Shown here piece after piece: positions 8,174-16,222 of a stretch of 34,382 bases of DNA (the first letter of the stretch is position 1; every line of letters starts with the position of its first letter). The stretch is from Candidatus Poseidoniales archaeon. GTDB lineage: Archaea > Thermoplasmatota > Poseidoniia > Poseidoniales > Poseidoniaceae. Made by a program: the position numbers and the translations under genes. Where the stretch lies: NCBI GenBank assembly GCA_013911465.1, contig JACETE010000005.1, forward strand, positions 1 through 34,382. Reading direction: 5' to 3'. The notes beneath the pieces were generated by a model. That model was not told where the DNA came from. It was given only the letters and a program-made list of their open reading frames with translations, and did no database searches.

Positions 8174-9576
8174 CCAATCGAGCCCTCCATTTCCAATTCA
8201 AGGAGTCGGTTGAGTTCAACAGCGTATTCCATCGGAAGTTCCCGAGTGAACGGTTCGAAGAATCCATTGACAATCATCCCCATGGCTTCTTCTTCGCTGT
8301 GTCCTCTACTCATCAAGTAGAACAACTGGTCTCCAGAGACCTTTGACACACTCGCTTCGTGTTCAAGATCTGCAGTTGAATTTCCAATCTCCATGGTAGG
8401 ATAGGTGTCGCTACGACTGTCTTCATCGAGCATCAGCGCGTCACAAACCACCTTTGATCGGCAACCCGATGCCTTGGGTGTAACTTGAAGCATACCCCGG
8501 TACGAGGAGCGACCTCCGTTCTTCGAAATCGACTTTGACAGGATGTTGGAAGTGGTGTTTGGTGCAAGATGGTGGACTTTAGCACCAGCATCTTGGTGTT
8601 GACCCTTGCCAGCATAAGCGACTGAGATAACTTCTGCATGGGCGCCTTCTCCCTTGAGCAATACTGCTGGATACTTCATGGTCAACTTTGAACCAATGTT
8701 TCCGTCGACCCATTCGACTGTTGCGTTCTTGTGAGCGACACCACGTTTTGTAACCAAGTTGTAGACGTTTGCTGACCAGTTCTGAACCGTGGAGTATCGG
8801 ATTTTTGCACCCTCCATCGCAATCAACTCGACAACAGCTGAATGGAGCGAATCGGTGGAATAGGTTGGAGCAGTACATCCTTCGACATAATGAATCGAAG
8901 AACCTTCGTCAGCGATGATAAGCGTCCGCTCGAACTGTCCCATGTTCTTTGCATTGATTCTGAAGTACGCCTGAACGGGCATCTCAACATGAACACCCTT
9001 TGGAACATAGATGAACGATCCGCCCGACCAAACTGCTGTATTGAGAGCAGAGAATTTGTTGTCTGTGTGTGGAACGACAGTTCCGAAGTACTTCTTGACG
9101 ATTTCAGGATGTTCTTTGAGTCCAGAATCCATGTCGAGGAAGAGTACGCCTTGTTCTTCGAGATCTTCGCGAATCGAGTGATACACTGCTTCGCTTTCGT
9201 ACTGAGCAGTAACACCGCCGAGCCACTTTTGTTCTGCCTCAGGGATTCCGAGACGGTCGAAGGTGCGCTTGATGTCCTCTGGGACATCATCCCAATCCTT
9301 CTCGGTCTTATCGGAAGAACGGAGGAAGTAGGTTACATTGTCGAAGTTAATGCCTTCAAGGGATTCACAATTGCCCCATGTAGGCATTTCTCTTTCCATG
9401 AAATGATGGTATGCCTTAACTCGAATATCGGTCATCCATTGAGGTTCGTTTTTGAGTTCTGAAATGTCTCGAACAACCTTCTCGCTCAATCCCTTGTCAA
9501 AGCGGATTGTTGAAGATTCAGGGTCGTGGAATCCGTACTTGTAATCGCCAACTGCATCTTGCGCTTCTTGTGTCAT
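8170..9576 (-). CDS. sufB: SufB subunit of the SufBCD scaffold
   Basis: A 468-residue SufB of normal length. It is the scaffold on which the Fe-S cluster is made together with SufD and the SufC ATPase. Landmarks: N-terminal YKYGFHDPE and [47 protein letters not shown], the conserved catalytic-type Cys at about residue 378 in KVVCDALML, and [22 protein letters not shown] near the C terminus. The ATG at 9576 has GAGGTGA just upstream on the minus strand. It lies 9 bases after sufC and overlaps sufD. This is the best conserved protein of the cluster. Confidence 0.97.
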   Translation of the reverse strand: MTQEAQDAVGDYKYGFHDPESSTIRFDKGLSEKVVRDISELKNEPQWMTDIRVKAYHHFMEREMPTWGNCESLEGINFDNVTYFLRSSDKTEKDWDDVPEDIKRTFDRLGIPEAEQKWLGGVTAQYESEAVYHSIREDLEEQGVLFLDMDSGLKEHPEIVKKYFGTVVPHTDNKFSALNTAVWSGGSFIYVPKGVHVEMPVQAYFRINAKNMGQFERTLIIADEGSSIHYVEGCTAPTYSTDSLHSAVVELIAMEGAKIRYSTVQNWSANVYNLVTKRGVAHKNATVEWVDGNIGSKLTMKYPAVLLKGEGAHAEVISVAYAGKGQHQDAGAKVHHLAPNTTSNILSKSISKNGGRSSYRGMLQVTPKASGCRSKVVCDALMLDEDSRSDTYPTMEIGNSTADLEHEASVSKVSGDQLFYLMSRGHSEEEAMGMIVNGFFEPFTRELPMEYAVELNRLLELEMEGSIG

Positions 9577-9585
9577 CGAATCACC

Positions 9586-10329
9586 TCAAGCAAGGGCATC
9601 TGCCCAATCGTATCCCTCTTTTTCAAGTTTTAACGCCAATTCCGGCCCACCACTTTCGACAATCTTACCATCGATGAGAACGTGAACGACGGTTGGCTTG
9701 ACCAAGTCCAACAGGCGTTGGTAGTGTGTAATAATGAGGCAACCCGTATCTTGGGCGACTGCGTTGATTCCTTCCGCAACAATTCGCAAGGCATCGATGT
9801 CGAGACCCGAATCGGTCTCATCGAGAAGAGCAAGGTCCGGTTGAAGCAAGAGCATTTGAAGAATCTCAAGTCGCTTCTTTTCTCCTCCACTGAATCCGTC
9901 ATTGACATAGCGAGAGAGGAAGGATTTGTCCATGTCGAGTTGCTTCATCGCCTCGTTCAATTCCTTTCGAAATTCTCGTGGCGAGGGGGCTTCTCCTCGT
10001 ACGGAAGCGACGGACTTGCGCAGGAATGTTCCTACTTGAACGCCAGGGATTGCAGCGGGGTATTGAAACGAAAGGAACATGCCTGCACGGGCTCGCTCAA
10101 AGACTTCCATTTCAGCAATGTTTTCTCCTTTGTAATGGACGGTTCCACTTGTGATTTCATAGGCAGGATGTCCCATGATGACATTGGCAAGGGTGGATTT
10201 TCCTGCACCGTTTCGGCCCATTATAGCGTGAATTTCTCCACGCTTGATCTCTAGACTGATTCCCTGAATAATTGGAGTATCTCCTACGGAAACGTGAAGA
10301 TTTTCCACACGTAACAAGACTTCAGTCAT
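9586..10329 (-). CDS. sufC: SufC ATPase of the SufBCD scaffold
   Basis: A 247-residue ABC-type ATPase without membrane partner, the energy-supplying subunit of SufBCD. Walker A is GRNGAGKST at about residues 39-47, the SufC-type signature is SGGEKKRLEILQ near 148, Walker B with LALLDETDSGLD near 170 and the H-loop in IITHYQRLL. The LDETDSGLD and GGEKKR forms are characteristic of SufC rather than of transporters. It is the first gene of the operon; GGTGAGG stands just before the ATG on the minus strand. The upstream intergenic region is shared with the divergent NifU-like gene, which suggests joint regulation of Fe-S assembly. Confidence 0.96.
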   Translation of the reverse strand: MTEVLLRVENLHVSVGDTPIIQGISLEIKRGEIHAIMGRNGAGKSTLANVIMGHPAYEITSGTVHYKGENIAEMEVFERARAGMFLSFQYPAAIPGVQVGTFLRKSVASVRGEAPSPREFRKELNEAMKQLDMDKSFLSRYVNDGFSGGEKKRLEILQMLLLQPDLALLDETDSGLDIDALRIVAEGINAVAQDTGCLIITHYQRLLDLVKPTVVHVLIDGKIVESGGPELALKLEKEGYDWADALA

Positions 10330-10435
10330 GTCCTCACCCGTTCATTGGTATCATCACCCCCTTATCAATAGATGCAATCACTCATGATACCACGGCTTTG
10401 CAACAATTCAAACACCACCTCAACATGGAGTCTCT
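10330..10435. promoter_or_regulatory. Divergent intergenic region between sufC and the NifU-like gene
   Basis: These 106 bases separate two divergent Fe-S assembly genes and must hold the suf operon promoter. An AT-rich element CTTATCAATAG near 10361-10371 could serve as a TATA region for the minus-strand operon (read there as CTATTGATAAG, about 35-40 bases before the sufC start). No clear repeat or Rrf2/IscR-like operator was seen. The functional reading is inference. Confidence 0.35.
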
Positions 10436-10900
10436 ATGGACGACGATTTGGTTCGGGCCTATGCGCTGGAAGCGCAGAAGGCCATGGAAGAGGAAGCAAA
10501 GCGTCGAATCGAAGAACAAACCGATGCTGAAGAAGAAGAACGTCTTCGCAATACTCGCATCGATGAGGCAGTAGGTACAGAACATATTGTCCCAGTTCTT
10601 CTCTCTCGCCTGGGGACAGTTCGTGCAGCACTTGATGGACACGGAGGTGGCATTGCTGTATCCGAGTGGAAGAAACAGGATGAAGGCTTCAACTTCATCT
10701 TGGACTTGACAGGAGCGTGCCTCTCTTGTGGAGCTGCTCCTGGAACCTTGGAGGGTGTTCGGAACGATTTGGAAGCAGATTCAGAAATTTCAAGCATACA
10801 GTTCTCATCGTCTTTACTGGATACGTTTGACGATCTCGGTCGTGAATTCATTCTTGCTCACGGAAACGTCGAATTCGTTGACGTCCCATCGGGCAATTGA
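10436..10900 (+). CDS. NifU C-terminal domain-like Fe-S scaffold or carrier
   Basis: A 154-residue protein. Residues 1-45 form a charged, Glu/Lys/Arg-rich helix likely to be coiled coil. Residues about 50-125 form a NifU C-terminal (NFU) domain: VPVLLSRLGTVRAALDGHGGGI followed by LTGACLSCGAAPGTLEG with the CxxC at Cys95 and Cys98, which in this family binds a 4Fe-4S cluster between two subunits. A tail of about 30 residues follows. NFU proteins deliver clusters to target enzymes. The placement divergent from sufC supports a role with the SUF system. The N-terminal helix is not part of the standard NFU domain. The ATG at 10436 is preferred; another ATG at 10425 is out of frame. Confidence 0.88.
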   Translation: MDDDLVRAYALEAQKAMEEEAKRRIEEQTDAEEEERLRNTRIDEAVGTEHIVPVLLSRLGTVRAALDGHGGGIAVSEWKKQDEGFNFILDLTGACLSCGAAPGTLEGVRNDLEADSEISSIQFSSSLLDTFDDLGREFILAHGNVEFVDVPSGN

Positions 10901-10926
10901 AAAGAAGAGGTTCTGGGGCTGGTTCT

Positions 10927-13173
10927 ATGACTGCATGGATGGACGGCGTGAGGCAAGACCCACAGCCGAGCAGAGAGAGCGACCAAGGGAAGTTTGAGAT
11001 TGTTGCTCGAGATGGTCGTTCACGCATAGGAAAGATTCACACAGCCCATGGTGTTCTTGAAACTCCCGCATTGTTGCCGGTGATTAATCCAAACATTCGT
11101 ACTATTGAACCTCGCGAGATGTGGGATCGCTATGGCATACAAGGGCTCATCACAAACTCGTACATCATTTGGAAGCATGATGAACTCAAGGAACATGCCG
11201 TCAGCAAGGGTGTTCATGACCTTCTCAACTTCCCGGGAGTCATCATGACGGATTCCGGAACGTTCCAATCCTATGTCTATGGTGATGTCGAAGTAGGTGT
11301 CGAAGAAATCGTTGAATTTCAGCGCTCAATCGGCGTCGATATTGCAACCATGTTGGATGTCTTTAGTCGTCCGGATATGACCGAGCAAGAGGTCTTGCAA
11401 GCGGTCGAAACCACCATCGAACGGTGTGATGCATCGATCAAAACTGCCCAAGGTGTTATGCTCAACGGTCCCATCCAAGGAGGAACATACCGTCATCTGA
11501 GGAAACAATCAGCGAAAGGTATGGGTGGATTTGACTTTGCAGTACACCCTATTGGTGGAATCGTCCCGATTATGGAGCAACATCGCTACAAGGATTTGGC
11601 AAAAATCATGCTTGCTTCAATCGGTGAACTACCACCTGAGCGTCCACGGCACATGTTTGGTTGTGGGCATCCAATGTTATTCTCGATGCTTGTTGCACTC
11701 GGTGCTGATTTGTTTGATTCAGCGGCATATGCTCTGTTTGCGAGGGACGACCGTTTGCTCTCGCCCCAAGGAACATACCGATTGAACGACCTTCATGCAT
11801 GGCCTGAGTTGGTTCCTTGTGTTGTGAATTTTACTCCCGAATCTGTTCGAAAGATGGAACAGAATGAGAGGACCAATCTGCTCGCTCGCTACAATCTCGA
11901 AGTAACTCTCGCTGAACTGTCTCGTTGCAAACAAGCGGTTCACGAAGGGACCATATGGCAACTTGCAGAGCAGCGTAGTCACCAGCATCCAGCTCTTCGT
12001 GAGGCCTTCCTCTGGTTGACCACTCGTCCGTTTCCTTCGGGTCTGCCCTCCGAATTGGTAGATGACTTGGTCCAAGATGACCGAGCGGCTGCCCGTGATT
12101 TTCATCCTAGCGGTGGAATTTGGGAGCCTGATTGGTCCAAGGTGGTCAACATGCAAGCACCACGCAGGAAAAAGGGTGAGCGTTGGGGAGGCGAAGATAC
12201 CCTCTCACGGCCTCATATTCTGGCAGCTCGGAAACAATTGCAACGCAGGTGGAGGCCTTTGACCAGCGGTCCAACCGATGTCCTGATCATTCACGGCAAA
12301 CCAGGGCCATGGCGACAACGGTGCGACCTGCTTGCTCTTCGACTCAAACATGTCTTGCCTGAGATGGAGATCCTCGTACAAACGCCGCTTGGTTTAATTC
12401 CGTATTCTCTTGAAGATCTGAATCCATTTGCACAAGTTGATGGACCCACGTGGCTTTGGAAACGACGCCTCAATACAGTTCTTCTTCGAGAAGAACTTCA
12501 GGATCTTCATGTCGAAGCAGATCGAATTCTGATTCTCGATATCGGCCAAGATTCGTTGATTCAACATGCTTCAAATCTTCTGACCAAGCACGGTGTTTTG
12601 GAGGAAGATATTCGAGTAGATGATTCCGTTCTTCCTCAACTTCGAGACGAGATGCGCCGCCGACAAATCGTTGACAAATTGGTCGTTCTTGGGAATGTGA
12701 ATTATGAACACGCAATGAAGATGGTTCAAGATTGCACATATGTGATTGGTGGGACAGGACGTGTCAAGAATGTCATCAACATGAACGGAGATCATATTCT
12801 GAGCCCTCGATTAACCGATGGTGGATTAAGCATCACGGATTATGGTGCAAAGGCTCTTTACAATCAGCGCTTGATATCACTTCCAAAACAATCGAGGGAT
12901 TTTGACCCTCATTTCGGAGTTGGAGAAGGCGTTCCCCTTCTCATCGTTGAAGACGATGCAGTTGAATTTGTTCTCAAGGGCCGTAATGTGTTTCATGGTT
13001 TCATTGTAGCCTGCGACCCGTGGCTCAAAGCAGGGCAAACATGTCTCATTGTCGACAAAGAGGGTACACTGATTGGGCATGGTCTTGCACAATGCGATGC
13101 TGATGAAGCACTTCACTTCAGAAAGGGGATTGCGGTACGAACCCGAAGCGACTTTGCGAAGACATTCAAATAA
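10927..13173 (+). CDS. tgtA: Archaeosine tRNA-guanine transglycosylase, zinc site missing
   Basis: A 748-residue enzyme of the full-length archaeal type. It replaces guanine 15 in the D-loop of tRNA with preQ0, the first step to archaeosine. The N-terminal barrel has the substrate-binding Asp109 in MTDSGTFQSYVYG, the LNGPIQGGTYRHLR and HPIGGIVP motifs and the nucleophile Asp264 in GADLFDSAAYALFARD. The middle domain follows, then a PUA domain at about 670-745 ending the protein. The usual CxCxxC zinc loop is reduced to PCVVNFTPE (only Cys298, about four residues shorter), and the fourth ligand, normally His in an LHN motif, is Tyr322 in ARYNLEV. I chose the ATG at 10927 rather than a TTG ten codons earlier; another ATG follows at 10939. 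It lies 26 bases after the NifU-like gene. Confidence 0.95.
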   Translation: MTAWMDGVRQDPQPSRESDQGKFEIVARDGRSRIGKIHTAHGVLETPALLPVINPNIRTIEPREMWDRYGIQGLITNSYIIWKHDELKEHAVSKGVHDLLNFPGVIMTDSGTFQSYVYGDVEVGVEEIVEFQRSIGVDIATMLDVFSRPDMTEQEVLQAVETTIERCDASIKTAQGVMLNGPIQGGTYRHLRKQSAKGMGGFDFAVHPIGGIVPIMEQHRYKDLAKIMLASIGELPPERPRHMFGCGHPMLFSMLVALGADLFDSAAYALFARDDRLLSPQGTYRLNDLHAWPELVPCVVNFTPESVRKMEQNERTNLLARYNLEVTLAELSRCKQAVHEGTIWQLAEQRSHQHPALREAFLWLTTRPFPSGLPSELVDDLVQDDRAAARDFHPSGGIWEPDWSKVVNMQAPRRKKGERWGGEDTLSRPHILAARKQLQRRWRPLTSGPTDVLIIHGKPGPWRQRCDLLALRLKHVLPEMEILVQTPLGLIPYSLEDLNPFAQVDGPTWLWKRRLNTVLLREELQDLHVEADRILILDIGQDSLIQHASNLLTKHGVLEEDIRVDDSVLPQLRDEMRRRQIVDKLVVLGNVNYEHAMKMVQDCTYVIGGTGRVKNVINMNGDHILSPRLTDGGLSITDYGAKALYNQRLISLPKQSRDFDPHFGVGEGVPLLIVEDDAVEFVLKGRNVFHGFIVACDPWLKAGQTCLIVDKEGTLIGHGLAQCDADEALHFRKGIAVRTRSDFAKTFK

Positions 13174-13215
13174 CGTAAGGTAAAAGGATTCAAAGACTTC
13201 CTTTCAGTGTAAACA

Positions 13216-14235
13216 ATGAGTACAATGTCGAAAGACCTCGTTATCGAGACCAATGAGTTGACCAAATCCTATGGTCCTCACGTCGCTCTCGATAAATTGA
13301 GTATTCAAGTTGAGCATGGTGCCACTGGTCTTCTAGGTCCAAATGGCGCTGGGAAATCGACCTTTTTCAAAACCATTCTTGGCCTCATACAAGCAACCTC
13401 TGGAGAGGGCAAAGTTCTCGGTCACGACATCAGGACAGAGGGTCTGGATATTCGTTCCAAAATCGGTTACATGCCAGAATACGATGCACTCGATGACAAC
13501 ATGGATGCCATTCATCAGGTCCGTTACAGTGGGGAACTGCTTGGAATGAACCCGGTTGTTGCCATGTCTCGGGCACATACTGCTATGGAATACGTTGGCC
13601 TCGGTGAACTACGATATCGTCCGATCTCTTCGTTTTCGACCGGTATGAAGCAGGCCACTAAATTGGCTTGTTCCATTATTCACGACCCACAACTTATCAT
13701 CGCTGACGAGCCCTCAAATGGGCTTGATGCTGAATCAAGACAAGCGATGCTGACAACTCTTTCCAACATGGTCAATGCGGGTAACCGCTCCGTCTTGATG
13801 GCCAGTCACTTGATGGATGATGTTGAGCAAGTTTGCCAGGACATTGTTTTGTTGCACAAAGGGAAACTTGCTGCTCAAGGCCGTATTGAAGATCTCAAAG
13901 CTATTGATCGAGAAATTGAGATTCACGTTTGGGGGAAAAGCGACGAACTTGAGCAGGCTCTTGGAAAGGAAGGTCTTGAAGTTCGCAGGGAAGGCCGAAT
14001 GTTTCGGATTCGCCACGACGGAGAACATACAACGCATCGCATTCTCAAATGTGCTGCCGAAACCGGTGCACAAATTCGTCGCATGCACGAATATGAGGCA
14101 TCCCTTGAAGACCTCTTCATCGTCATTATGGAACGGTTTGGTTACGGCGTGAAATCCAGCGATGACCTTCTTGCATCACCTGCTGAAGCACGAAAGGTGG
14201 ATGCACCTGAATCAATGGGAGGTTCGGGTGCATGA
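13216..14235 (+). CDS. ABC-2 type transporter ATP-binding protein, first of two
   Basis: A 339-residue cytoplasmic ATPase of the CcmA/NatA-like group. Walker A is GPNGAGKST at residues 41-49, the Q-loop region has GYMPEYD, the signature is FSTGMKQATKLA (variant without the LSGGQ form, common in this group), Walker B LIIADEPSNGLD and the H-loop SHLMDD. After about residue 220 comes the C-terminal extension with a small ferredoxin-like fold pattern (ELEQALGKEGLEVRREG) typical of these exporters. It is the first gene of a tightly coupled four-gene operon; its stop overlaps the next start (ATGA). Substrate is not readable from sequence; lipid, peptide or antibiotic export are all possible. Confidence 0.9.
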   Translation: MSTMSKDLVIETNELTKSYGPHVALDKLSIQVEHGATGLLGPNGAGKSTFFKTILGLIQATSGEGKVLGHDIRTEGLDIRSKIGYMPEYDALDDNMDAIHQVRYSGELLGMNPVVAMSRAHTAMEYVGLGELRYRPISSFSTGMKQATKLACSIIHDPQLIIADEPSNGLDAESRQAMLTTLSNMVNAGNRSVLMASHLMDDVEQVCQDIVLLHKGKLAAQGRIEDLKAIDREIEIHVWGKSDELEQALGKEGLEVRREGRMFRIRHDGEHTTHRILKCAAETGAQIRRMHEYEASLEDLFIVIMERFGYGVKSSDDLLASPAEARKVDAPESMGGSGA

Positions 14236-15236
14236 GTGAGGAAACCACCATCGATGCCTCGACCCCTGTCACAGGCCAGAGTCGTATGGATGCTGCCTGG
14301 GGATCGGACTCGAGCGATGTAGCAACTGTGGCAAAACCTGTGACACAAACGGGTCAAGTCTTCGAACAAGTCTACGTTCCATGGCAGGGGAAATTGAATC
14401 CTCGCTGGATGAGAAACTGGGCGATTTTTCGCCATCATGTTCTCGGGATTGTTCGAAAAGGGCATCGTCCGTGGGGCGTTCCGACAAAACTTGTGTTGAT
14501 CTTTGTCCTGATTGCTTCGATGACAGATGTTGCTCTAACCCTCTTGTTTGCGATTGTTGGCGAACCCGGCTTGTACGAAGCATGGGGGATTGGCCGGAAC
14601 AATCTCTACGGTCATATCCTCGGATTTTTCCCTCGCAACATGTTGTATTATCCTCTAGTAGCAGCCTTGTTGGTCGGTGGAGTCATCTCCGAAGATCGGT
14701 CAAATGGAACCAGTGCTCTGTACTTTTCAAGACCGATTAATCGATTTGATTACGTTGGAATGAAATATCTTGCTGTGGCTACCATTCAAGCATTCATCAT
14801 CATAGGGACGTTGTTTCTCTATTACTTCGTCGATATCTTGGCCATGGGCCGAGGTTGGGCTTGGGTGCTGGATACGATGCCGCTGTTCCTTACAGCAGTA
14901 TTTTGTGCAATTCTTCTTGTTGTCACCTACACAAGTATTGGGCTCGCTCTATCTTCCGTTTCACGTGGTAAATTCTTCCCAGGAATTGCACTGCTTGCAA
15001 TTCTTTTGGGAACAAAAACTCTAGCAGCAATTGTTGAAGGGCTCTTCGATCGCTCGATTCTTTATCTCATCTCACCGTACGATTCGGTGGCACACGTCGG
15101 CCAAGCCTTACTTGGTACGAATGTTATTTACAGCCATCCATGGATTTGGTCCTTGGCTTCCGTTCTTGCAATCAATGCCATTTCCATTTACGTTCTCAGC
15201 GTGCGTGTTTCATCAATGGAGGTGACACGAGAGTGA
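14232..15236 (+). CDS. ABC-2 type transporter permease, first of two
   Basis: A 334-residue membrane protein. A polar N terminus of about 85 residues is followed by roughly six hydrophobic segments (first near 88-110, then around 135-160, 178-200, 215-240, 247-275, 305-325). It has the sequence GVISEDRSNGTSALYFSRPINRFDYVGMKY, the cytoplasmic coupling-type stretch that marks ABC-2 permeases of the NosY/NatB kind. It overlaps the preceding ATPase by four bases and the following ATPase by four bases, which implies a stoichiometric complex. The long polar N terminus without obvious domain is unusual for the family. GGAGG lies about 10 bases before the ATG. Confidence 0.87.
   Translation: MSEETTIDASTPVTGQSRMDAAWGSDSSDVATVAKPVTQTGQVFEQVYVPWQGKLNPRWMRNWAIFRHHVLGIVRKGHRPWGVPTKLVLIFVLIASMTDVALTLLFAIVGEPGLYEAWGIGRNNLYGHILGFFPRNMLYYPLVAALLVGGVISEDRSNGTSALYFSRPINRFDYVGMKYLAVATIQAFIIIGTLFLYYFVDILAMGRGWAWVLDTMPLFLTAVFCAILLVVTYTSIGLALSSVSRGKFFPGIALLAILLGTKTLAAIVEGLFDRSILYLISPYDSVAHVGQALLGTNVIYSHPWIWSLASVLAINAISIYVLSVRVSSMEVTRE
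15218..15224 (+). promoter_or_regulatory. ribosome binding site fixing a GTG start
   Basis: GGAGGTG, complementary to the archaeal 16S rRNA tail, ends 8 bases before the GTG at 15233. It decides that the second ATPase gene starts at this GTG, which overlaps the permease stop as GTGA, and not at an in-frame ATG about 90 bases further upstream inside the permease gene. Confidence 0.7.
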
Positions 15237-16222
15237 TTCCAGATATTGCACAAGAAGGAACTGCTCTAGAGGAGCAATGGGTTCCTGAACCAAAAGCTCC
15301 TGTTGTCATGTTCAACAACGTAGGGAAAACCTACGGAAGATATCAAGCGATTGGAGGTGTTTCACTGGCACTGAGCGGTGGTGTGACTGGAATTCTTGGA
15401 CTCAATGGAGCAGGAAAATCCACTCTGTTCAAGTTGCTTATGGGTAAACTTCAGCCAACTCAGGGGGAGGTTCGATTGTTTGGGACCAACCCTTGGAAAA
15501 ATCCTGCACCTTATGCTCGGGTTGGTTATGTCCCCGAAAATGAGAACATGCATGATTGGATGACGGCACATGAATTCGTATCCACCTTTGCTAGATTGCA
15601 TGGGCTTACTCGAGATGAAGCGAAGCAAGAAGCAGAACGAGTTCTTGAATTCGTAGGATTGACCGATGTAATGCACAAGAAAATAGGTCGATATTCGAAA
15701 GGTATGCGACAACGAGCAAAAATTGCACATGCACTTGTTAACGATCCTGATCTCATCATCCTCGATGAACCTCTTCAGGGCTGTGATCCACTCGCTCGAA
15801 CCACCATTATGAACGTCATTCGGGAACTTGGTCGGATGGGAAGAACAGTCTTGTTGAGTAGCCATATCTTGTCTGAAATTGAACGGATTACGGAGCAGAT
15901 TGTCATCCTCCACCAAGGCCGTCTACTTGCAATTGGTAATCTTCATGCCATCCGAGAGCAACTCGACAACATTCCTCATACCATCGAAATTGAATGCAGC
16001 GATGCGAAAGCATTGGCTCGAGATGTACTTAGCCTCGAAGTGGTGCATGGGCTTCAGTTTCCAAGTCCTACAAAGCTGAAAATCTTCACGCATCATCTTG
16101 GAGAATTTCATCAAAGGTTACCAAAAATTATTGTCGACAACAACCATGACGTAATGGTCATCAACAACCCAGATGATGACCTTCAATCCATTCTTGGCTA
16201 CCTCACAGGAGGTTACAACTGA
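15233..16222 (+). CDS. ABC-2 type transporter ATP-binding protein, second of two
   Basis: A 329-residue ATPase similar in plan to the first one but clearly a distinct paralogue. Walker A is GLNGAGKST at residues 56-64, with GYVPENENMHDWMTAHEF after it, signature YSKGMRQRAKIAHAL, Walker B LIILDEPLQGCDP and H-loop SSHILSEIERI. Residues beyond 250 form the C-terminal extension. The GTG start is supported by the Shine-Dalgarno site at 15218-15224 and by the GTGA overlap with the permease. The presence of two different ATPases and two different permeases in one operon points to a heteromeric exporter, or to two exporters made together. Confidence 0.9.
   Translation: MIPDIAQEGTALEEQWVPEPKAPVVMFNNVGKTYGRYQAIGGVSLALSGGVTGILGLNGAGKSTLFKLLMGKLQPTQGEVRLFGTNPWKNPAPYARVGYVPENENMHDWMTAHEFVSTFARLHGLTRDEAKQEAERVLEFVGLTDVMHKKIGRYSKGMRQRAKIAHALVNDPDLIILDEPLQGCDPLARTTIMNVIRELGRMGRTVLLSSHILSEIERITEQIVILHQGRLLAIGNLHAIREQLDNIPHTIEIECSDAKALARDVLSLEVVHGLQFPSPTKLKIFTHHLGEFHQRLPKIIVDNNHDVMVINNPDDDLQSILGYLTGGYN

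Noticed and set aside
8842..9462. Long plus-strand open frame (206 codons) opposite sufB
   Set aside because: It lies wholly within the well-conserved sufB gene on the other strand, and its translation shows no family features and is rich in Ser/Arg/Cys as expected of a shadow frame.
9682..10254. Plus-strand open frame of 190 codons opposite sufC
   Set aside because: Mirror frame of an ATPase gene with all its motifs; no independent start signal or recognisable protein.
10897..10927. TTG start giving the archaeosine enzyme ten more residues
   Set aside because: The added residues are Gly/Arg/Ser-rich, no ribosome site precedes the TTG, and an ATG follows at 10927.
15362..15916. Minus-strand open frame of 184 codons opposite the second exporter ATPase
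   Set aside because: Overlaps a gene with complete Walker and signature motifs; translation has no recognisable feature.
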